The notes under the pieces were generated by a model. It did not search any database. It saw only the letters and a program-made list of their open reading frames with translations, and was not told the origin of the DNA. A stretch of 64,000 nt of DNA, taken from assembly GCA_945881875.1 (NCBI GenBank), contig CAMCVH010000001.1, forward strand, positions 248,001-312,000, given 5' to 3'. Origin of the DNA: Polynucleobacter meluiroseus (GTDB taxonomy: Bacteria > Pseudomonadota > Gammaproteobacteria > Burkholderiales > Burkholderiaceae). Position 1 is the stretch's first letter. Every line of letters begins with the position of its first letter. Made by a program: the position numbers and the translations under genes. Positions 24,168-36,000 of the stretch are shown piece after piece.

Positions 24168-25338
24168 TTTGTCTCAGGGCTATCTAGCTTGTGCAGCTGG
24201 AGAACCCTCAGGAGACATGCTTGCTGCTAGCGTATTAGCTGGCATGAAAGATGTCCCGGCGATTGCTAATCTACCAACGCGTGGTGTCGGTGGCCCTAAG
24301 ATGATCGCAGAGGGTTTTGATGCGAAGTGGCCTATGGAGACCTTGGCTGTTCGTGGTTACGTTGAAGCAATCAAACAATTACCTTCGATTCTGTCACTGA
24401 GACGTGCTTTAGTTAAAGATTTACTTGAACATCGCCCCAAAGCATTTTTGGGCATTGATGCACCCGACTTTAATTTAGGTGTTGAGAAGCAACTAAAAGC
24501 TTCTGGTATACCAACGATCCATTTCATTAGCCCATCCATTTGGGCATGGCGTGGAGATCGTATCAAAGGTATTCAAGAATCAGTTGATCGAATATTATGT
24601 ATTTTTCCATTTGAACCTGAGATTTATCACAAGGTGGGTATGTCAGCCACTTATGTAGGACATCCATTGGCTTCACAGATTCCGATGGTTCCAAATACGC
24701 CAGCTGCAAAATTAAAGCTGGGAGTGGGTTCAGATAAAGCGTTAGTTGCCATCATGCCCGGTAGTCGTCAATCAGAAGTTAGGATGATTTCTCCAGGCTT
24801 CCTTAGAGCTATGGTACTGATGTATCAGCAATTTGGTAGCGATATAGAATTTGTTTTACCCGTTGCAACCCCCGCATTAAAGCCACAAATTTTGGACTTG
24901 CTTCAACCTATCAACCAGCAATTTCCTGATATCAAGATTCATTTATTAGATGGCCAAGCAAGTTTGGCACTTGAAGCTTGTGATGTCGTCTTAATAGCAA
25001 GTGGTACTGCTACATTAGAAGCTGCTCTTTGGAAGAAGCCGATGGTGATTTCTTATCAGGTGCCAGCCATTACAGCTTGGATCATGAGAAGGCAAGCTTA
25101 TTTGCCATATGTTGGCTTACCCAATATATTAGCCGGTAAGTTCATCGTTCCTGAGTTGCTCCAAGAGCAGGGTAGCCCGGAGGCTCTAGCTAAAGCAACA
25201 TTGGCATTACTCGATAAAAATACTCAAGTAGCTCAACTGATCGAACGTTTCACTAAGATGCATCACACACTTAATTTACCCACTGGGAAGTTAGTTGCAG
25301 AAGTGATCGCTGAGATAATCGAGGGTTCTCATGCCTGA
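24127..25338 (+). CDS. lpxB: Lipid-A-disaccharide synthase
   Basis: GT19 glycosyltransferase that condenses UDP-2,3-diacylglucosamine with lipid X. The family motifs are [15 protein letters not shown] near the N-terminus, [36 protein letters not shown] and [17 protein letters not shown]. The 403-residue ORF begins inside lpxA (41-nt overlap). A later start such as the TTG at 24169 would shorten the overlap, so the exact N-terminus is open. Its stop overlaps the start of rnhB by 8 nt. Confidence 0.96.
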   Translation: MISSPLHSAALPANLSQGYLACAAGEPSGDMLAASVLAGMKDVPAIANLPTRGVGGPKMIAEGFDAKWPMETLAVRGYVEAIKQLPSILSLRRALVKDLLEHRPKAFLGIDAPDFNLGVEKQLKASGIPTIHFISPSIWAWRGDRIKGIQESVDRILCIFPFEPEIYHKVGMSATYVGHPLASQIPMVPNTPAAKLKLGVGSDKALVAIMPGSRQSEVRMISPGFLRAMVLMYQQFGSDIEFVLPVATPALKPQILDLLQPINQQFPDIKIHLLDGQASLALEACDVVLIASGTATLEAALWKKPMVISYQVPAITAWIMRRQAYLPYVGLPNILAGKFIVPELLQEQGSPEALAKATLALLDKNTQVAQLIERFTKMHHTLNLPTGKLVAEVIAEIIEGSHA

Positions 25339-25930
25339 TTCAATGGAGTGGATCTGTGGTGTTGACGAAGCTGGAAGAGGGCCTTTAGCTGGATCGGTGG
25401 TGGCCGCTGCTGTCATTCTTGATCCAAGCCGTCCCATCGTTGGATTAAATGATTCCAAAAAATTAAGTGCCAAGGTTCGTGAGGAACTTTTTGTCATTAT
25501 TGTTAGAGATGCAAAAGCTTGGTGCATTGCTGAGGCAAGCCCCACTGAAATTGATTCTATTAACATTCTTCAAGCGACTATGTTAGCCATGAAAAGAGCA
25601 ATTGAAGGTTTAGAGAAAACTCTTGGAAGAATGCCGGATGGTGCTCTTATCGACGGTAACCGCTGTCCTAAAGTAGATATTCCGATGGAAGCCATCATTA
25701 AAGGTGATAGCAAGGTTCAAGCTATTTCAGCCGCATCGATTTTGGCAAAAGTAACACGTGACAGAGATATGCAAATACTGCATGATCAGTTTCCTATGTA
25801 TGGGTTCAATCAACATATGGGTTATCCAACACCATTTCATTTTGCAAGGCTCAAAGAGTACGGCCCTTGCCCTTCGCACAGACGTTCTTTTTCTCCAGTG
25901 AGAGAAGTGATGGAGCAATCATTATTATGA
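25331..25930 (+). CDS. rnhB: Ribonuclease HII
   Basis: Removes ribonucleotides from DNA and the RNA part of RNA-DNA hybrids. The catalytic carboxylates are in [17 protein letters not shown] (DE pair), in ALIDGNRCP and in the [13 protein letters not shown]-like stretch [12 protein letters not shown]. The length of 199 residues is typical. It overlaps lpxB upstream and shares ATGA with the following methyltransferase gene. Confidence 0.97.
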   Translation: MPDSMEWICGVDEAGRGPLAGSVVAAAVILDPSRPIVGLNDSKKLSAKVREELFVIIVRDAKAWCIAEASPTEIDSINILQATMLAMKRAIEGLEKTLGRMPDGALIDGNRCPKVDIPMEAIIKGDSKVQAISAASILAKVTRDRDMQILHDQFPMYGFNQHMGYPTPFHFARLKEYGPCPSHRRSFSPVREVMEQSLL

Positions 25931-26736
25931 AATCTCCAAAACTGATAAGTTCATTGGACAACCCCTTATTCAAAAGAGTCAAGACTCTTTTAGAGGGTGG
26001 AGTTAAAGCCAATAAATTTCGAGCAGAGTTGGGGTTAGCTGTTGCAGAAGGTACTCATTTAGCGCAATCTTGGTTAGGTAGTGAAGATCTAGTTGAAATA
26101 CTGACCACTGAAGCGGGCTTAGCTTTGCCTGAAATTGCTGCTGTGGTTGATATGCAATTAGCCTTGGTTCCTGAAACTGATTTGTATATTCTTGATGAAG
26201 TTCTATGGAAGAAGTTATCTGATCTTGGCAATGCACCTCCAATCGTTATCACGATCAAGATTCCAGAAAGAGAATTTCCAACTCATCTGAGTGGTGATGT
26301 TTTGATCCTAGATGGCGTGCAAGATGCTGGTAATGTTGGTTCCATGATGAGAACAGCTGCTGGCGCGGGACTGCAATATATTATCTGTATGAAGGGTAGT
26401 GCCCAAGCTTGGTCACCGAAAGTTTTAAGATCTGCCATGGGTGCTCATCGTCATCTAAAGATCTTTGAGTCTTGGTCTCTTAATCAGGTACGTGAAAAAA
26501 TCACTATACCTATTTATTCAACTTGCCTGAACGCAGAGCAAGAGTTATACGATTTAGAAGATGCTCTTAAAGAGCCGCATGCTTGGGTATTTGGTAATGA
26601 GGGCGCTGGCATCAGTCCTGAGTTCTCCACCTTTTCAAAAGGTGTTTCTATTCCGCAGGACCCCTGTATTGAATCTCTCAATGTAGGTGCAGCAACCGCT
26701 ATCTGTTTGTTTGAAGCTAAGAGAATTCGAAGGTGA
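25927..26736 (+). CDS. TrmH/SpoU-family RNA 2'-O-methyltransferase
   Basis: SPOUT-class methyltransferase that probably modifies rRNA or tRNA ribose. The three SpoU motifs are visible: [31 protein letters not shown] and [22 protein letters not shown]. An N-terminal substrate-binding domain (about residues 5-95) precedes them. I place the start at the ATG at 25927 ([18 protein letters not shown]), which overlaps the rnhB stop (ATGA), not at the track start 20 codons earlier inside rnhB. Substrate identity (23S rRNA, as in RlmB, or another site) cannot be decided from the sequence alone. Confidence 0.93.
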   Translation: MKSPKLISSLDNPLFKRVKTLLEGGVKANKFRAELGLAVAEGTHLAQSWLGSEDLVEILTTEAGLALPEIAAVVDMQLALVPETDLYILDEVLWKKLSDLGNAPPIVITIKIPEREFPTHLSGDVLILDGVQDAGNVGSMMRTAAGAGLQYIICMKGSAQAWSPKVLRSAMGAHRHLKIFESWSLNQVREKITIPIYSTCLNAEQELYDLEDALKEPHAWVFGNEGAGISPEFSTFSKGVSIPQDPCIESLNVGAATAICLFEAKRIRR

Positions 26737-26766
26737 AATCAAACTCGCCAGCCATTAAGAATCAAA

Positions 26767-27591
26767 TCAGTAATTACTTCTTTGAGGTTTGATTTCTTGA
26801 AGTATTGTGGTGGCAATTTCTTCAATTGATTTATTGGTTGTTGAAAGCCATGGAATACTATTTTTACGCATCATGGCTTCAGCTTCGCTAACTTCATAGC
26901 GACAGTTTTCGATTTTTGCGTAATTACTGCCAGGACGACGTTCATTACGTATTTCAGATAAGCGCATTGGGTCGATGGTTAAGCCAAATAACTTTTTACG
27001 ATGTGGCTGAATATCTACAGGCATTTGATTGCGTTCAAAGTCATCCGGAATTAAAGGGTAGTTGGCAGATTTCAAGCCGTATTGCATGGCTAAGTAGAGG
27101 CTCGTTGGAGTCTTACCGCTTCTAGAGACGCCTACAAGGATCACATCAGCATCCGCTAAATTTTGATTGGATTGACCATCATCGTGAGCGAGCGAAAAAT
27201 TGATTGCCTCAATACGATTTTTATAAGATTCTGTATCGGCATTGTTATGGAATCGTCCAATGGCATGATTAGATTTAACGCCTAAGGATTCCTCTAATGG
27301 TGCAATGAAGGTTTGGAACATATCCATCATCAAGCCTTTAGCAGCAGTGACAATCGCATTAACCTCTGGATTAACAAGCGTTGTGAAGACGATCGGTTGT
27401 TGACCTGATTTTTCAGAATATTCATTAATTTCACGAACCGCTTGATGTGCTTTATCTACGGTATCGATAAAGGGAAGTCTGACTTGCCTAAAAGGGAGTT
27501 CAAATTGAGCCAAGATTGACTGACTAAAGGTCTCAGCAGTAATGCCGGTACCATCAGAAACAATAAAAACAATACGTGGTTTTGAGCTCAT
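26767..27591 (-). CDS. ppsR: PEP synthetase regulatory protein (kinase/pyrophosphorylase)
   Basis: DUF299-family bifunctional enzyme that switches PEP synthase off by ADP-dependent phosphorylation and on by Pi-dependent dephosphorylation. The N-terminal VSDGTGITAETF motif and the P-loop GVSRSGKTPTSLYLA (about residue 150) are diagnostic, and the length of 274 residues is normal. It is divergent from its target ppsA, with a 128-nt shared intergenic region. Confidence 0.96.
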   Translation of the reverse strand: MSSKPRIVFIVSDGTGITAETFSQSILAQFELPFRQVRLPFIDTVDKAHQAVREINEYSEKSGQQPIVFTTLVNPEVNAIVTAAKGLMMDMFQTFIAPLEESLGVKSNHAIGRFHNNADTESYKNRIEAINFSLAHDDGQSNQNLADADVILVGVSRSGKTPTSLYLAMQYGLKSANYPLIPDDFERNQMPVDIQPHRKKLFGLTIDPMRLSEIRNERRPGSNYAKIENCRYEVSEAEAMMRKNSIPWLSTTNKSIEEIATTILQEIKPQRSNY

Positions 27592-27609
27592 AAATAGGTC
27601 AACTAGTAA

Positions 27610-27639
27610 TTAAATGGGCTGCTATGTAGCAGTTATAAT
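27610..27639 (+). promoter_or_regulatory. Putative sigma70 promoter of ppsA with palindromic spacer
   Basis: TTAAAT (27610-27615) and TATAAT (27634-27639) are 18 bp apart. The spacer carries the perfect palindrome CTGCTATGTAGCAG (27619-27632), well placed for a regulator to block RNA polymerase. The palindrome lies between the divergent ppsR and ppsA genes. Function is inferred from layout only. Confidence 0.5.
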
Positions 27640-27719
27640 TAGGCCATATAGCGCTAATGACTCAAATTTAACCTAAGTCTTTAGCCGCAGTGCAGATTTT
27701 CCATTTCTTGAGAGTTCTT

Positions 27720-30101
27720 ATGACTAACCCTAACCATGCAAATGCATATGTTCTATCCTTTGAAGAGTTACGCATGTCTGACGTTGAGTCAGTCGGTGGC
27801 AAAAATTCTTCATTAGGGGAAATGATTTCACAGCTGAATGCAACTGGTGTTCGAGTCCCAACTGGTTTCGCAACAACCGCTTTGGCTTTCAGAGAGTTTT
27901 TGGTTCACAACAAGTTAACTGAGCGTATTAATCAGCGTTTAGATACTTTGAACGTTGACGATGTCAAAGCGTTAGCAGTTGCCGGTGCCGAAATTCGTGG
28001 TTGGGTGGAGCAAGCTCCTTTTCAAGAGCGTCTCGAGAAAGAAGTTCGTGAAGCTTTTAAAGTACTTGATGCTGACGGTAAGGGTTCATTCGCTGTGCGT
28101 TCATCAGCGACTGCTGAAGATTTGCCGGATGCTTCATTTGCAGGTCAGCAAGAATCTTTCTTGAACGTTGTCGGTATTGATGATGTTTTGCATCGTATTC
28201 GTGAGGTATTTGCATCTTTGTATAACGACCGTGCGATTTCTTACCGTGTTCACAAAGGCTTTGCTCATGCCGAAGTAGCCCTATCCGCGGGTATCCAGCG
28301 TATGGTTCGTTCAGATAAAGCTTCATCTGGTGTGATGTTTACACTAGATACGGAGTCTGGCTTTAAAGATGCCGTATTTATTACTTCTAGCTATGGTTTA
28401 GGTGAAACAATTGTTCAGGGTGCGGTTAATCCGGATGAATTTTATGTTTTCAAGCCAACCTTAGCTGCTGGCAAGTACGCAATTATTCGTAGAAGCTTAG
28501 GTTCTAAATTAATTCAGATGCAATTCACGTCCCCTGGTGAACCTGGTCGCGTTAAAACAGTGGATGTGCCTTTAGAGCAACGTAATCGTTACTCAATTAC
28601 TGATGAAGACGTTGCTGAGTTGGCAAGATACGCCATGATCATCGAGAAACATTACGATCGCCCCATGGATATTGAGTGGGGTAAGGATGGCATTGATGGC
28701 AAGATCTATATTCTCCAGGCGCGTCCTGAGACGGTAAAGAGCCAATCTCAAGGTCAAGTTGAGATGCGTTATAAGCTTAAAGGCCATTCAACAGTCTTAA
28801 CAACTGGTCGTGCGATTGGTCAAAAGATTGGTACTGGTACTGTGCGTGTAGTGAAAGATGCCAGCGAAATGGATCGTGTTCAGCCGGGTGATGTCTTAGT
28901 TGCTGACATGACGGATCCTAACTGGGAGCCTGTAATGAAACGTGCTGCAGCGATTGTGACCAATCGAGGTGGTCGTACTTGTCACGCAGCGATTATTGCT
29001 CGTGAATTAGGTGTACCAGCTGTGGTGGGTTGTGCCAATGCAACCGATGTTTTAAAGGACGGCGCAGTTGTGACTGTTTCTTGTGCTGAAGGTGATGAAG
29101 GTCGCATCTATGACGGTCCAATTGAAACGGAAGTGACTGAAGTTAGTCGTGGCGTATTACCTGATATTCTTCTTAAGATCATGATGAACGTCGGTAACCC
29201 ACAGTTAGCTTTTGACTTCTGTCAGATCCCGAATGGTGGTGTTGGCTTGGCTCGTTTAGAGTTCATCATCAATAACAATATTGGTGTTCATCCAAAAGCC
29301 ATTTTGGAATATCCAAATATTGATTTAGATTTGAAGAAGGCTGTTGAGAGCGTTGCTCGTGGCCATGCAAGTCCTAAAGCGTTTTATGTAGATAAACTAG
29401 CTGAGGGTATTGCTACGATTGCTGCCGCTTTTTATCCAAAGCCAGTCATTGTTCGTATGTCTGATTTCAAATCAAACGAATATAAGAAATTAATTGGTGG
29501 ATCAAGATACGAGCCGGATGAAGAGAATCCAATGCTTGGTTTCCGTGGTGCATCTCGTTATATTTCAGAAGATTTTTCTGAAGCCTTTGCGATGGAATGC
29601 GAAGCGATGAAACGCGTTCGTAATGACATGGGATTAACGAACGTTGAAATCATGATTCCATTTGTTCGTACCGTCAAGCAAGCTGAGAAGGTCATTGGCT
29701 TGCTAGGCCAGCAGGGCTTGAAGCGTGGTGAGAATGGTTTGCGCGTCATCATGATGTGTGAGGTTCCTTCTAATGCGATTCTTGCTGAAGAGTTCTTAGA
29801 GCATTTCGATGGATTCTCAATTGGTTCTAATGACTTGACTCAGTTGACTCTTGGTCTTGATCGAGATTCGGGTATGGAATTATTGGCGATCGATTTTGAT
29901 GAGCGCGATCCAGCAGTTGAGTTCTTAATTGCTCGTGCGATTGAAACTTGTCTTGCTAAGGGTAAGTACATCGGCATCTGTGGTCAGGGACCTTCAGATC
30001 ATCCTGACTTTGCTCAATGGTTAATGAGTAAAGGTATCAAATCTATTTCGTTAAATCCAGATAGCGTGATTGATACTTGGACTTTATTAGCTAAGAAGTA
30101 A
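27720..30101 (+). CDS. ppsA: Phosphoenolpyruvate synthase
   Basis: Converts pyruvate to PEP with ATP during gluconeogenic growth. The order is an N-terminal ATP-grasp domain ([15 protein letters not shown] ... [23 protein letters not shown]), a central swivelling phosphohistidine domain with [15 protein letters not shown] (catalytic His), and a C-terminal PEP/pyruvate barrel ([19 protein letters not shown] and [14 protein letters not shown] with the catalytic Cys). I start at the ATG at 27720 ([11 protein letters not shown]) because GAGAG lies upstream, giving 793 residues; the track start is 10 codons earlier. Activity is probably set by the divergent ppsR. Confidence 0.97.
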   Translation: MTNPNHANAYVLSFEELRMSDVESVGGKNSSLGEMISQLNATGVRVPTGFATTALAFREFLVHNKLTERINQRLDTLNVDDVKALAVAGAEIRGWVEQAPFQERLEKEVREAFKVLDADGKGSFAVRSSATAEDLPDASFAGQQESFLNVVGIDDVLHRIREVFASLYNDRAISYRVHKGFAHAEVALSAGIQRMVRSDKASSGVMFTLDTESGFKDAVFITSSYGLGETIVQGAVNPDEFYVFKPTLAAGKYAIIRRSLGSKLIQMQFTSPGEPGRVKTVDVPLEQRNRYSITDEDVAELARYAMIIEKHYDRPMDIEWGKDGIDGKIYILQARPETVKSQSQGQVEMRYKLKGHSTVLTTGRAIGQKIGTGTVRVVKDASEMDRVQPGDVLVADMTDPNWEPVMKRAAAIVTNRGGRTCHAAIIARELGVPAVVGCANATDVLKDGAVVTVSCAEGDEGRIYDGPIETEVTEVSRGVLPDILLKIMMNVGNPQLAFDFCQIPNGGVGLARLEFIINNNIGVHPKAILEYPNIDLDLKKAVESVARGHASPKAFYVDKLAEGIATIAAAFYPKPVIVRMSDFKSNEYKKLIGGSRYEPDEENPMLGFRGASRYISEDFSEAFAMECEAMKRVRNDMGLTNVEIMIPFVRTVKQAEKVIGLLGQQGLKRGENGLRVIMMCEVPSNAILAEEFLEHFDGFSIGSNDLTQLTLGLDRDSGMELLAIDFDERDPAVEFLIARAIETCLAKGKYIGICGQGPSDHPDFAQWLMSKGIKSISLNPDSVIDTWTLLAKK

Positions 30102-30560
30102 TTACTGTCCCAACTTAGAGCCCGAACGCATAATTCGGGCTTTTTCTATTTGCCAGTCACGATCTTTAGTGGCTTCACGTTTGTCATGTTGCTTCTTACC
30201 GCGACCTAGACCGATTTCACATTTCACGCGGCCTTTGCTGAAATGCAGATTAATTGGTACGAGGGTGTAACCACGTTGCTCAACTTTACCAATCAGCTTT
30301 TTAATCTCTATGGCATTCAAGAGTAATTTGCGCGTGCGACCGGGGTCAGCCAGAACATGAGTTGAAGCTGAGATAAGAGGACTGATATGACAGCCGATCA
30401 GATATATCTCTGCATCTCTCACAACAACATAAGCTTCTTTGATTTGGGCGCGACCTTCCCGGATGGCTTTAACTTCCCATCCTTGTAGGACCATACCTGC
30501 CTCAAAGCGCTCTTCAACGAAGTAGTCGAAGAAAGCTTTTTTGTTATCAATGATGCTCAT
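30102..30560 (-). CDS. smpB: SsrA-binding protein SmpB
   Basis: Binds tmRNA and brings it to stalled ribosomes. The OB-fold core shows [37 protein letters not shown], and the basic tail has [23 protein letters not shown]. The length of 152 residues is normal. The stop codon directly abuts the ppsA stop on the opposite strand. It is divergent from ratA. The tmRNA gene itself is not in this window. Confidence 0.98.
   Translation of the reverse strand: MSIIDNKKAFFDYFVEERFEAGMVLQGWEVKAIREGRAQIKEAYVVVRDAEIYLIGCHISPLISASTHVLADPGRTRKLLLNAIEIKKLIGKVEQRGYTLVPINLHFSKGRVKCEIGLGRGKKQHDKREATKDRDWQIEKARIMRSGSKLGQ
30119..30146 (+). terminator. ppsA terminator located inside the convergent smpB coding sequence
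   Basis: The 8-bp stem AGCCCGAA/TTCGGGCT with a 7-nt loop is followed by TTTTC, starting 17 nt after the ppsA stop. The same bases encode the C-terminal residues of SmpB on the other strand, so the sequence carries both messages. Confidence 0.75.
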
Positions 30561-30581
30561 ATAAGTTTTTCGTTAGAATGC

Positions 30582-31022
30582 ATGATTATGGCAGACGTAT
30601 TTAAGACAGTACTCATTCAGCACTCCGCAGAGCGGATGTATCACCTAGTCACAGATGTGTCTAAGTATCCAGAATTCCTCCCTTGGTGCGGTGGAACCGA
30701 GATCTATGAGCAGACAGATGAGATTTTGGATGCCAAGATACATATCAAATTTAAGGGTTTAAAGCAGTTTTTTCATACTCGTAACACCAATACAAAGCCA
30801 ACATCGATTGATATGGTTTTTGTTGATGGTCCATTTAAGAAGTTTCATGGGCACTGGAAGTTCATACCGCTCCGTGAAGATGCCTGCAAAGTCGAGTTTT
30901 CACTTCATTACGAATTCGAAAGCCTTATTCTTGAGAAAGTGATTGGTCCTGTATTTGGGATGATTGCAGGTACGTTTGTGGATGGCTTTGTGAAGAGGGC
31001 TGATCAGATTTATGGGCAATAA
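30582..31022 (+). CDS. ratA: Type II toxin-antitoxin RatA-family / START-like protein
   Basis: Member of the START/Bet v1-like polyketide cyclase family; the E. coli homologue RatA binds 50S subunits and others act as coenzyme Q chaperones. Family features are the N-terminus VFKTVLIQHSAERMYHLVTDVSKYPEFLPWC and the C-terminal FGMIAGTFVDGFVKRADQIYG. The start may be the ATG at 30582 or the one two codons later (MADVFKT). It overlaps the next gene, rnfH, by 11 nt. This pair next to smpB is highly conserved in proteobacteria, although a real toxin role in this lineage is not established. Confidence 0.9.
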   Translation: MIMADVFKTVLIQHSAERMYHLVTDVSKYPEFLPWCGGTEIYEQTDEILDAKIHIKFKGLKQFFHTRNTNTKPTSIDMVFVDGPFKKFHGHWKFIPLREDACKVEFSLHYEFESLILEKVIGPVFGMIAGTFVDGFVKRADQIYGQ

Positions 31023-31362
31023 GATTCAACTTTCAGTCTGTGATGCTCGTCAAGGTGACCCTGTGATGAGTGATTTCACATGGGAACTTGCTGGGGCCGA
31101 GTCAACAGTCGGTAATGCGTTGAAGGCATTAGGGATTGCAGACTCTGCCAACGACCCCCGAATTGCCAGAAAAGGCTGCTACGGCGTATTTGGTAAGCGT
31201 AAGGATTGGGACGCCCCAATCTATGATGGTGATCGCTTAGAGCTTTACAGTGAACTATTAATTGACCCCATTGTGGGTCGTCGAAAGAAGGCCAATAAAG
31301 ACCAAGATGCAAGGCTTCAGGCCAAAGCAGCAGTCAAAAAAGGGCGTTTTTCAGGCAAATAG
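31012..31362 (+). CDS. rnfH: RnfH-family ubiquitin-like protein (UPF0125)
   Basis: Small beta-grasp protein of unknown biochemical role that is usually paired with ratA. The 116 residues show the family pattern: a beta-strand start (IQLSVCDARQGD), a STVGNALKALGI helix and a KRKDWDAPIYDGDRLELYSELLIDPIVGRRKKA end. The family signature DGDRLEIYRPL...DP is recognisable in slightly changed form. It overlaps ratA and precedes guaB by 43 nt. Confidence 0.85.
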   Translation: MGNKIQLSVCDARQGDPVMSDFTWELAGAESTVGNALKALGIADSANDPRIARKGCYGVFGKRKDWDAPIYDGDRLELYSELLIDPIVGRRKKANKDQDARLQAKAAVKKGRFSGK

Positions 31363-31374
31363 CTATAAAACCTC

Positions 31375-31380
31375 TATAAT
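31375..31380 (+). promoter_or_regulatory. Candidate -10 element upstream of guaB
   Basis: A perfect TATAAT lies 26 bp before the guaB start codon. No good -35 is present at 16-18 bp (AGGCAA is the closest), so this may be a weak or activator-dependent promoter separating guaBA from ratA-rnfH. Confidence 0.4.
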
Positions 31381-31396
31381 TTGCTTTTGCGCATAG

Positions 31397-32869
<1,473 letters not shown>

Positions 32870-32893
32870 TTAGTCAATTTATTTAGGACTGCT

Positions 32894-34501
32894 GTGCACG
32901 ATAAGATTTTAATTTTGGATTTTGGGTCACAAGTGACCCAGCTCATTGCTAGACGTGTGAGAGATGCACGCGTTTATTCAGAAATTCATCCCTATGATGT
33001 TGATGCTAGTTTGATTGAGAAGCTTGTCAAAGAGGGTGGTTGTAAAGGTATCATTCTATCTGGCGGTCCTAGCTCTGTGACCGATGGCGACACGCCAAGA
33101 GCTCCTGATATTGTTTTTAAATTAGATGTTCCTGTCTTAGGCATTTGTTACGGTATGCAAACGATGGCTGCGCAGTTGGGTGGGCAAGTTGCAACAGCTG
33201 AATCTTTAGGTAAGTCACGTGAGTTTGGTTACGCTGAAGTTCGTGCACGTGGCCACACCAAGTTATTTGAAAATATTCAAGACTTTGTAACACCAGAGGG
33301 TCATGGCATTCTGAAAGTGTGGATGAGTCATGGTGATTCAGTGACCGTGATGCCGGCAGGCTTCAAGTTAATGGCCTCTACCGACTCATGTCCGATTGCT
33401 GGTATGGCCGATGAAGATCGACATTTTTATGCAGTTCAATTTCACCCGGAAGTAACACATACAGTTTTAGGTACTGCCATCCTTGAGCGTTTTGTTCATG
33501 AGATCTGTGCGTGTGGCACGGATTGGGTGATGGGTGACTACATCGCTGAAGCAGTTGCCTCGATTCGCCAGCAGGTAGGTACTGATGAAGTGATATTAGG
33601 TTTGTCTGGTGGTGTTGATTCCAGTGTTGCTGCTGCTCTGATCCATAAAGCGATTGGCAAGCAATTAACTTGTGTTTTTGTTGACCATGGTTTGCTTCGT
33701 TTCGACGAAGGTAAGATGGTGATGGAAATGTTTGGCAAGAACTTGGGCGTGAAAGTCATTCATGTTGATGCGACAACTGAATTCATGGGTGCTTTGACAG
33801 GTGTTTCAGATCCAGAAGCCAAACGTAAAATTATTGGTAAAGAATTTGTTGAAGTATTCCAGCGCGAGTCTGCCAAGATTGAAAATGCCAAATGGCTAGC
33901 CCAAGGTACTATTTATCCTGACGTGATTGAGTCTGCTGGCAAAGGTAAAAAGGGCGCTCATACGATCAAGAGCCACCACAACGTCGGTGGTCTTCCTGAT
34001 GATATGAAGCTTAAGCTGCTAGAACCTCTGCGCGAGTTGTTCAAAGATGAAGTTCGTGCATTGGGTGTTGAGTTAGGTTTACCTCATGAGATGGTGTATC
34101 GCCATCCGTTCCCGGGTCCAGGTCTTGGTGTCCGCATTTTGGGTGAAGTGAAAAAAGACTTTGCTGACTTACTGCGTCGTGCAGATGCTATCTTCATTGA
34201 AGAGTTGCGTTCAACAATTGATGCGCCAACGGGCAAGTCTTGGTATGAGTTAACCAGTCAGGCTTTCGCAGTATTCCTCCCAGTAAAGTCGGTGGGGGTG
34301 ATGGGTGATGGTCGAACTTATGAATACGTTGTTGCTTTGCGAGCTGTTCAAACGCAAGACTTCATGACGGCTCACTGGGCTCATTTGCCTCATGAGTTAC
34401 TAGGCAGAGTGTCAAATCGAATCATCAATGAAGTTCGTGGCATCAACAGAGTTGTTTACGATATCAGTGGCAAGCCACCTGCAACCATTGAGTGGGAGTA
34501 G
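32894..34501 (+). CDS. guaA: GMP synthase (glutamine-hydrolysing), 3' end used as integration site
   Basis: Aminates XMP to GMP. The N-terminal class I glutamine amidotransferase domain shows the nucleophile elbow GICYGMQTM and HPEVTHT. The ATP-pyrophosphatase domain has the P-loop [15 protein letters not shown], and the C-terminal dimerisation domain ends [10 protein letters not shown]. Translation starts at GTG. The last codons (ATT GAG TGG GAG TAG) form the left copy of a 14-bp repeat found again at 40783-40796, so a mobile island has integrated here and restored the C-terminus. In the ancestral arrangement the stop would be TAA. Confidence 0.98.
   Translation: MHDKILILDFGSQVTQLIARRVRDARVYSEIHPYDVDASLIEKLVKEGGCKGIILSGGPSSVTDGDTPRAPDIVFKLDVPVLGICYGMQTMAAQLGGQVATAESLGKSREFGYAEVRARGHTKLFENIQDFVTPEGHGILKVWMSHGDSVTVMPAGFKLMASTDSCPIAGMADEDRHFYAVQFHPEVTHTVLGTAILERFVHEICACGTDWVMGDYIAEAVASIRQQVGTDEVILGLSGGVDSSVAAALIHKAIGKQLTCVFVDHGLLRFDEGKMVMEMFGKNLGVKVIHVDATTEFMGALTGVSDPEAKRKIIGKEFVEVFQRESAKIENAKWLAQGTIYPDVIESAGKGKKGAHTIKSHHNVGGLPDDMKLKLLEPLRELFKDEVRALGVELGLPHEMVYRHPFPGPGLGVRILGEVKKDFADLLRRADAIFIEELRSTIDAPTGKSWYELTSQAFAVFLPVKSVGVMGDGRTYEYVVALRAVQTQDFMTAHWAHLPHELLGRVSNRIINEVRGINRVVYDISGKPPATIEWE
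34487..34500 (+). repeat. Left attachment core (attL), inside guaA
   Basis: ATTGAGTGGGAGTA spans the last four sense codons of guaA and the first two bases of its TAG stop. It is identical to 40783-40796. Confidence 0.9.
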
Positions 34502-34512
34502 AAACTCTAACG

Positions 34513-34582
34513 TAAGTTGTTGATTTATATAAGTTTTGTAGTTACACAAAACAGACACACGCCCAACTAAGTTGTTGATTTA
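34513..34582 (+). repeat. 15-bp direct repeat pair at the left end of the island
   Basis: TAAGTTGTTGATTTA occurs at 34513-34527 and 34568-34582, exactly 55 bp apart. Together with GTTACAC motifs nearby these may be arm-type binding sites for the integrase. Confidence 0.45.
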
Positions 34583-34590
34583 GTTGGGCG
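34560..34590 (+). terminator. Perfect hairpin between guaA and the integrase gene
   Basis: CGCCCAACTAA and TTAGTTGGGCG form an 11-bp perfect stem with a 9-nt loop, 58 nt after the guaA stop. No U tract follows, so this may be a rho-independent-like brake on guaA read-through or part of the attachment region; it is not a canonical terminator. Confidence 0.4.
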
Positions 34591-34661
34591 TTGGCATTAA
34601 AGTTACACGTAAAGCTACACAACGCTGTAGCCGTTCAAAAACGTAGTCACCCAAAGCACAT

Positions 34662-35951
34662 ATGCCGCTAAAAAAACAAACTTTTACTGCTGACGAAATA
34701 GAAATATACGACGAAGCTGTTGTGTATAAGCGCGGCGAGTATTGGCAAATGCGTATGTGGTTGGGTAAGGAAAAGAAATACGCACGTTTTAGCTTACGCA
34801 CACGCAACAGAGATACAGCAATAGACAAAGCAAAAAAATACTATCACGAACTAATGGCACAGCAGTTAGCAGGTAAAACTTATTTTTCCAAAACAACAAA
34901 GCAAGGTGTTGAAGAATATTTGAAGCAACGTGCGCTTGACGTAGAAGCTGAACTAATAGTTAAAGGGCGATATGGAACGATTAAAACGCACTTAGAGCAT
35001 TGGCTTGATTTTATTGGACGAGATACAAAGCTAAAAGAACTTGAACGCACTGATTGCGAAAACTATCTACATTCGCGCACTAAAACAAAAAAGAAAATCA
35101 ACGTAAGTCAAACAACGGTAGCAAATGAACAAAGCACTATCAACGCTATGCTTAGTTGGTTGTATAGACGAAATGAAACATACATTGAAGCATTTGATTT
35201 TAAGCCGCTAAAACGTATTGATAGAGGTGACGAAGCATTACGGCGCAGCACATTTACTGACGAAGAGGTTATCGTAATAAAACAAGAGCTTGAAAAATAT
35301 ATAACTGAAGCAAAGGGTAACGTTGATGAAGAAGGCAATATGAGCAAAGTAATAAATGGTTACTATTTGCTCATATCAATCATTACAGGCTTGCGACGAG
35401 GTGAACAGCTACAACTAAAGTGGAGCGATATTAAATGGCTTGAGAAAAACGTAAAAGGACAAGCTGAGGATGACACTTATAGTCTTGTAAAAATAACGGT
35501 GCGAGCTGAAACAACTAAGGTAAGAAAAACAAGGCACTTTGTCGTTAAAGATTGGGAATATTTTGACGAGTTGTTTAAGCTCTTACAGCCGCGCTACGTA
35601 AAGGCAAACAAAGAGAATAAAAAGATAAAAGCATTTGGCGATACATTCGTGTTTAGCGCAAATGGAATGTCAATGCTAACGCCTCGTGCTATTGGATATC
35701 ACTTTGACAAAATGGTTGAGTTGGCTGAAATAAAAGATACAGACACACGTGATTTAGTGCCATACAGCTTCCGTCATTACTTTATTACAGACAGAATAAA
35801 CAGAGGCGCAACGCCAACACAAGTTGCGGAAACGTGTGGCACAAGCACAGCGCAGATTGAAAAAACTTACTACCATACAAGCGAGGCGAAAATGATTACT
35901 AATGCGCTGCCGCAGTTTGAGTATAAGGGTGGCTTGCTTATTCCTAAGTAG
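34662..35951 (+). CDS. Tyrosine-type site-specific integrase of the guaA island
   Basis: Probably catalyses integration at and excision from the guaA 3' end. The 429-residue protein has an N-terminal DNA-binding part, a SAM-like core-binding domain (about residues 85-170) and a C-terminal catalytic domain. The catalytic Arg is in ITGLRRGEQLQLKWSDI. The second Arg and a His are in VPYSFRHYFIT, where Tyr takes the place of the usual first His of the HxxR box, as in several phage-type integrases. The nucleophile Tyr is in QIEKTYYHT. It lies directly beside attL and is transcribed away from guaA, the usual position for an island integrase. Confidence 0.93.
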   Translation: MPLKKQTFTADEIEIYDEAVVYKRGEYWQMRMWLGKEKKYARFSLRTRNRDTAIDKAKKYYHELMAQQLAGKTYFSKTTKQGVEEYLKQRALDVEAELIVKGRYGTIKTHLEHWLDFIGRDTKLKELERTDCENYLHSRTKTKKKINVSQTTVANEQSTINAMLSWLYRRNETYIEAFDFKPLKRIDRGDEALRRSTFTDEEVIVIKQELEKYITEAKGNVDEEGNMSKVINGYYLLISIITGLRRGEQLQLKWSDIKWLEKNVKGQAEDDTYSLVKITVRAETTKVRKTRHFVVKDWEYFDELFKLLQPRYVKANKENKKIKAFGDTFVFSANGMSMLTPRAIGYHFDKMVELAEIKDTDTRDLVPYSFRHYFITDRINRGATPTQVAETCGTSTAQIEKTYYHTSEAKMITNALPQFEYKGGLLIPK

Positions 35952-36000
35952 CCGTAACCATTTTAGCTATGCCTGTCGTCCGTTCAATCGTGTTTTTTAT

